This document shows, in pieces, positions 59,345 through 64,000 of a DNA stretch of 64,000 bases. The stretch comes from Halocaridina rubra (taxonomy: Eukaryota; Arthropoda; Malacostraca; Decapoda; Atyidae), in assembly GCA_037179515.1 (NCBI GenBank), contig JAXCGZ010011639.1:2501-66500 (forward strand). The letters run 5' to 3'. Within the stretch, counting starts at the first letter, position 1, and each line of letters opens with the position of its first letter. The notes beneath the pieces are model-generated. The model saw only the letters and a program-made list of their open reading frames with translations, was not told where the DNA came from and did not search any database. Both the position numbers and the translations under genes were made by a program.

Positions 59345-59760
59345 TGACATAATTCGAGAACTCCATGTATGTGTTCTATGATGGAATATGCAAGCCCAAC
59401 TTCGGCTTATAATCTAACTAAAATGCACCGCATCACCCTACTGACTATACAAAACAAAGCTCTAAAAAATAATCTCAAGCTGCACGGTTACAATCTACAG
59501 AGCACCTAAAAAAATCTTCAAAGTTAAAGACCATCTTGCAATGAAAGGCACAGAAATACTCAATGCAGCCTCCACAAACTAAGCTCACCTACTACGTTAC
59601 AAGGCAAAGCACATGCACAAACAAAGGAAATTAAGACAAGCTGAACACACGATATCACTCACAAATACTGTCACCTCTTCCCCCTGGCCCACCCCAAATC
59701 AACTTCTGTATATATTTTCACTACCAAGTTACTCTTTGTTTTATACCGCTTCATGAACAA
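59345..59760 (+). mobile_element. Family D non-LTR retrotransposon C-terminal relic
   Basis: Broken frames give SAYNLTKMHRITLLTIQNKA and KDHLAMKGTEILNAAS, typical of the region after the RT thumb in Jockey-group elements. Several stops. Confidence 0.55.
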
Positions 59761-60749
59761 TCCCTTCCAACATTCAATCCTTTCGAATCCTCCCTTCCCT
59801 GTAAAGAAAGAGTCCACCTGGCCAGGCTGCAAAGTGAGCCCAACCTAAGCTATTAGAGCAGGCTGGCCAACTCTGTCAATGATGTCTGTCCAAGAGGTAA
59901 CACATCATCTGATACAATCATACATATTATTGAGGAGCACTGCGCACAACTACATACATCAACAAAACAAAATAACACTCCCTGAATGCTCTGTGTGTAT
60001 GCCCACCATCAACAGTAGCCTTCCTTAGGGGCTTGGGAATGTTCAGCCAGGTAATTTAGGGAATAATGAAAGTAACAACTTTGTTACAAAGTTTACTTAC
60101 AGTTACATGGATAAGAGTCTTATTTAATTATACAATTGCTGGAAAATGCATGGAAAATGCTATATTTTAAAGCCCAGTTATTTTATGTCTAGACTTTATA
60201 CAACTAGCTTTACAGTTCTGTAAATAATACTGCTAATACATATTGAATGTACTTTAAGCTCCAAGAAACATCGTAAAATGCTAAATGTGCTACAACATGG
60301 GATAAGATGATTTAGACTTATTTAAAATAAGGTTGTATTTATTAAAAGCACATTTACTAGATCAGAGTATTTGCACTATTATATAATATTGCTTTATTGC
60401 ATAAAGTGTATAATTTGAAGAGAGACAGCGGTGCTCAAATAATTACATTCATCAGTAGCAGCTATAAGTTACGAATGAATAAAACAACAAAAAAATCAAT
60501 ATAAAAACTATGCAGGCTATGCAGGTTTAAGTCTACAAGTGTGGAAACTTCAACTAAATTTTGGTAAATGAATAGTAACTGTCTCCATCATGAAATAAAT
60601 TAAATAATTAATTTTGTCATGCTTCTCTGATTAAAGAAATAAAATGGAGACGTATGTAAAAGAATATATTGATGAAGAAAAAAATGACAAGGTATAGGTA
60701 GATTACAATGAATTAATCATTGCACAACTGAGGGAGAATATAGAGACAG
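59761..60749. other. Nothing recognised
   Basis: AT-rich DNA without coherent coding or repeat similarity within the window; the first 250 bases may be the 3' region of the family D relic. Confidence 0.4.
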
Positions 60750-61175
60750 CTCAGTATAGGCAGAATGATGGAGGAAAATGGCACAGGGTATATAAGAATG
60801 ATCCTGGCTTTCATCAACACTGAAGGCATGTATTAGAAATTTGGAATATAAAAGAGGGATTCAAAGATGAATCGGACTGTATTTGACACACTGTACCAAA
60901 AATACAAGGAAACATTCTGGAGATATAGTAAGAATGCCGGAGGCTTCACTGGTTCAGACATGTCATGATGAGGGATCAGGAATATGTTGGGAGGAGAGTG
61001 TTGTATATGGAGGTACCAGGTATGAGCAGGAGGGGGAGACCAAAGAGAAGGTGATGGAGTGTGCAACAGCTGATATGGAACAAAAAGATATTACAGAGGA
61101 TGGCGTCGAAAATATTAATCGCTGGAGACGGCTTTCCAGAAATAGCGACCCTGCATAAGTGGAAAAAGCTGTAGT
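60750..61175 (+). mobile_element. RTE-like LINE, C-terminal relic
   Basis: Read across frames: R-H-V-M-M-R-D-x-E-Y-V-G-R-R near 60955-60995, EVPGMSRRGRPKRR near 61010-61050, and NRWRRLSRNSDPA near 61115-61155. This is the common end of RTE-type ORF2, and fits the endonuclease fragment at 3280-4420. Confidence 0.75.
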
Positions 61176-61409
61176 GGAAGAAAAAGAAGCTGAAGAAGGA
61201 TTATGTTAAGACTATTTTTGTGGCGCAAAGTAATGGACATAAGAGCTACATTAAGTGTTACTCTTTCTAATGTAAGTACTGATAGTTATAATGGACATAA
61301 AATGTCCAGCCTCAGAGCAGGTGGAACAAAGGCTGCAATGATGATCAAAGGTTAGTGAATTTGCACATAGAACACAAATCTCTAGTAAGAGTCTCACATG
61401 TAGGGAGTC

Positions 61410-61665
61410 AAGAGCTGATAGCGAGCAATACTTTGATAATGGTGGTTTTAGACTAAGAGATCATTAGTCTGAAATTATAAGAAAGCTTCTGTATTTTACT
61501 TTAATGTAAGGATAGTTGATGACTGGAATTTGTTGATCAAGGAAACTGTAACAGGCAATGAATTCATAGCTTTAAGGATGCATATGAAGTGTTAGTAAAT
61601 TTAAAAAAAAGCTAAAAGGATACAAGAAGTTACATGTATAAAGCTCTTTCCAAGAACAGGGGAAT
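61410..61665 (+). mobile_element. LINE family A 3' relic A13
   Basis: Strongly decayed match to the last ORF2 codons and 3' UTR (VRIVDDWNLLIKE near 61508-61540, GCTCTTTCC near 61642). Confidence 0.6.
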
Positions 61666-61679
61666 TCTCTGAAAATTTG

Positions 61680-62335
61680 CGAGACAAATTTAAAGACATC
61701 CTAGAGAAAGAAAAAACTATGCATTACAAATTGCAAATTATAGCAAGAGAAAGGTGAGAACAGTTGAAGAATAAAAGGGGGAGGCTAATTCTCAGAGAGC
61801 ATATAAATAACTTAGAAAGGAGAAACAGGATGCAATAGGAGATTAGACAGTACATAAAATAAGAAGTTAAAAATCTTGAAGGGGAAAAGAAAAACCTGAA
61901 TATTAGAATTCCAGAGTGAGAGCATATTAGATTTTTTTTTTTTTTTTTTTTTTTTGTGAATTAGACAACATGGCTTTCGAGAAGGCATGTCCACGATAAC
62001 TTACCAGAATTTAATGATGAGGTAATACTAATATTTCAAGAAAGAGCTGGACAGATTGCATATTCTTAGATTTTTAGAAGGCATTTAGTACAACCCCACA
62101 TAGAAAACTCATTACGAAGCTATAAGTCATGACAGGAAAATTGGAAATGTCTTGGAGTAGCTACAATATTATTTAAAAGATTGTGAGCAGAAAACCAGAG
62201 CATGACATGCAATGTCTCACAGGGGAAATGTTGGCAGTCGGGTTCCACATGGATCAGTTTTAGAGCCACTTCTGTTCCTTATATAAGTGATGTTCTGCCA
62301 GACTCTGTAAATGTACTTTCATATATTTGATGTGA
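61680..62335 (+). mobile_element. LINE family A relic A14, left of SINE
   Basis: ORF1-like piece near 61780-61915, then a T tract (about 61932-61956), then RT remains ([22 protein letters not shown], a GSTWISFRATSVPY-like frame). It is interrupted by the SINE at 62336 and continues at 62515. Confidence 0.65.
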
Positions 62336-62514
62336 TCCGTTGTATGTCACGGACTCCTTTTTCTTCTAAGGTTTAGGATGGTGCCTACTTGAGGACTTTG
62401 ATTTTGGCAGGTGTGATCATTACCCTGAGTGCATACCATTACTAACCTAAGACTCTGGCAGGCCGCAAACCCTCGACCTGATGCTTCAAAGACGCGGATA
62501 CTGCCAATTTGCCA
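62336..62514 (-). mobile_element. tRNA-like SINE inside LINE A14
   Basis: Diverged copy of the SINE at 58476-58656, with a recognisable CGCAAACCCTCGACCTGATG B-box region. It splits the LINE between the [10 protein letters not shown] and IVKR codons. Confidence 0.75.
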
Positions 62515-63050
62515 CGGAGTGAAAATAATTCAAATATTGTGAAGAGATTAAAAGACGTAAACTGTAGTAGAGAACTTCAGGAAGAACTGAATAGTCTGCA
62601 TGAAGGGTCAGACTAGTGGCTAATGAGATTCAATACCTCAAAGTGTTTGATAACAAGAAGGGGCAAGAGTGCAGAGAAGGCCCCTGTTTGGGATATCAGT
62701 AGCATATAAATAAATTTGAGAAATTTAAACACTTAATAGGTAATCTTAGATATGAGGAAAGGCCATAAAAATTAGAATACAATCACCCAAATGTAAATTA
62801 AAGAGGTAGCTCTAGAACTAGAGGTAAAAGTGTGAACCTTCAGAAGAAAACTCTTTTGCAGCATGTAAGGAAGTACTTTTTCAGTGTAAGAAGAGTTGAT
62901 AAGTGAATTCGCTAGGTGAGAAAGCAGTAAATGCTAATTGAATTCATATTTTAAAGATAGATACGTGTAAGCGAGTAAAATATGAAACCAACTAAGAGAA
63001 GCATAGTTAGGAGCAAAGAGCTTTTCCCCATTAGCACGATTTGGTAAATA
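62515..63050 (+). mobile_element. LINE family A relic A14, right of SINE
   Basis: ANIVKRLKDVN...RELQEELNSLHEG, a deletion, then GSSRTRGKSVNLQKKTLLQH and a decayed terminus (CATTAGCACGATTTGGTAA near 63030). Confidence 0.65.
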
Positions 63051-63094
63051 AGAAGAGGAGTTACAACTTAACACCAAATGTAGATAGAAGAAAA

Positions 63095-63280
63095 TAGAGA
63101 GCATATGGTTTTGGTATATAAATTATTGAATAGCTTTGTCAGATATGATTGGGAACAATGCTTGAATAAAGATGGCTCTGTAGGTTATAGTCTGAAGTAG
63201 CAAAAGAAAATATCTCTGAAGGACGAAAGAAAGAATTTTTTTTTATATAAGAATAGTTATATGCTGAAATTTCCTAAATG
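63095..63280 (+). mobile_element. LINE family A 3' relic A15
   Basis: Very old match to the FKLLNSFVRYD..., GYSLKxxKKISLKDERK region of ORF2; no frame. Confidence 0.45.
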
Positions 63281-63291
63281 CATAGATGCAA

Positions 63292-63292
<1 letters not shown>

Positions 63293-63386
<94 letters not shown>
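63293..63386. repeat. (TA)n microsatellite
   Basis: About 94 bp of TA. Confidence 0.97.
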
Positions 63387-63387
<1 letters not shown>

Positions 63388-64000
63388 CTATTTCAAGGAA
63401 AACACGTGAATATTCTGAATATGTAATTGGCTACGGAAGGAAATTGAAAGAAATTTTTAGATCCTTAGCGCTTTCAAGTTTATTACTTATCTGAAGATAT
63501 GTGTGCAGAATGAGTTTAAGTTAGATTCTTTGTTTCAGATTCTTTATTATGAAGCTTGTGGTTCCTGATCCCCTTTTTTTACTTTATATTTTTCTTTTGT
63601 TTATTGGGAATGCGGATTTTATGTTAGCAGAGCATAATTTCGTTGCTAATTACATTTGCAGCTATTTCAGGAAAATTTCTTTCGTTCGCTGAGGTAAAGA
63701 CTCTGGTATGATACTTAGTTGCTAGTTTGTGCAGATATAGGTTTTGACTGCACCGTTATTAGGCGAGGATAATGGTTATTCAGTTAGGCCACCGTAATAT
63801 TTTCAAGCCAAGAGTATGAGGATGGTAGGCAATTATAAGTAGGGTGGCACAGATGATGGATGATTTACCTTTTTGCTTTTGTGTGGTTTAGGATAGGCAG
63901 CCTAAGCTGTATGGTCCAAAGGATTAAATAGTTATAATCTTATTTCTTTTCTCATTGGTTAACTGTTATCCAAACAACTACATGAACAGTCTACTGAATA
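63387..64000. other. Nothing recognised
   Basis: AT-rich end of the window; no coding, repeat or RNA signal that I can support. Confidence 0.4.

Overview
The window reads as nuclear DNA of a decapod-like crustacean. Support for this: two genes on the + strand split by GT-AG introns; very many long dinucleotide and trinucleotide microsatellites; and several non-LTR retrotransposon families (here called A, B, C, D and RTE-like) of types I associate with crab, shrimp and crayfish genomes. The species assignment is inference; the eukaryotic, intron-bearing, repeat-rich nature is seen directly.

Layout. 1-1.4 kb: broken family B retrotransposon and a TAA microsatellite. 1.5-6.8 kb: four exons of a Cys-loop ligand-gated ion channel (+ strand, 5' exons outside or unseen), its first intron holding LINE and SINE relics. 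7.7-29.8 kb: a retrotransposon thicket dominated by at least ten copies of one CR1/L2-like LINE (family A), arranged in head-to-tail chains joined by CA/GT microsatellites. Left copies (8-13.2 kb) are on + and right copies (13.7-29.7 kb) on -, so 3' ends converge on a 0.4-kb AT tract. 30.2-52.5 kb: the main gene, five + strand exons coding for about 4,090 visible residues. About 76 ankyrin repeats lie in one 8.76-kb exon, three further ankyrin-like exons follow, and the last exon carries a C-terminal cGAS-like/Mab-21 nucleotidyltransferase domain with its catalytic acidic residues in place. The 8.8-kb intron before that last exon holds a near complete family B LINE, a GATA/AT microsatellite, a satellite-like array, and a family A LINE split by a TA-flanked DNA transposon. 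52.6-64 kb: old nested retroelements, three copies of a tRNA-like SINE, microsatellites, and stretches in which I recognise nothing.

The most interesting item is the ankyrin-cGAS-like fusion. The ankyrin array would be a very large ligand-recognition or scaffold arm and the nucleotidyltransferase a possible cyclic-dinucleotide or oligonucleotide synthase, that is, a candidate innate immune receptor or signalling enzyme. The domain assignments rest on visible motifs; the biological role is inference. The ion channel and the fusion gene show no sign of functional linkage. The LINE cluster is of interest for apparent insertion into CA microsatellites and for several unusual rearrangements (fold-back, repeated truncation junction, in-place inversion).
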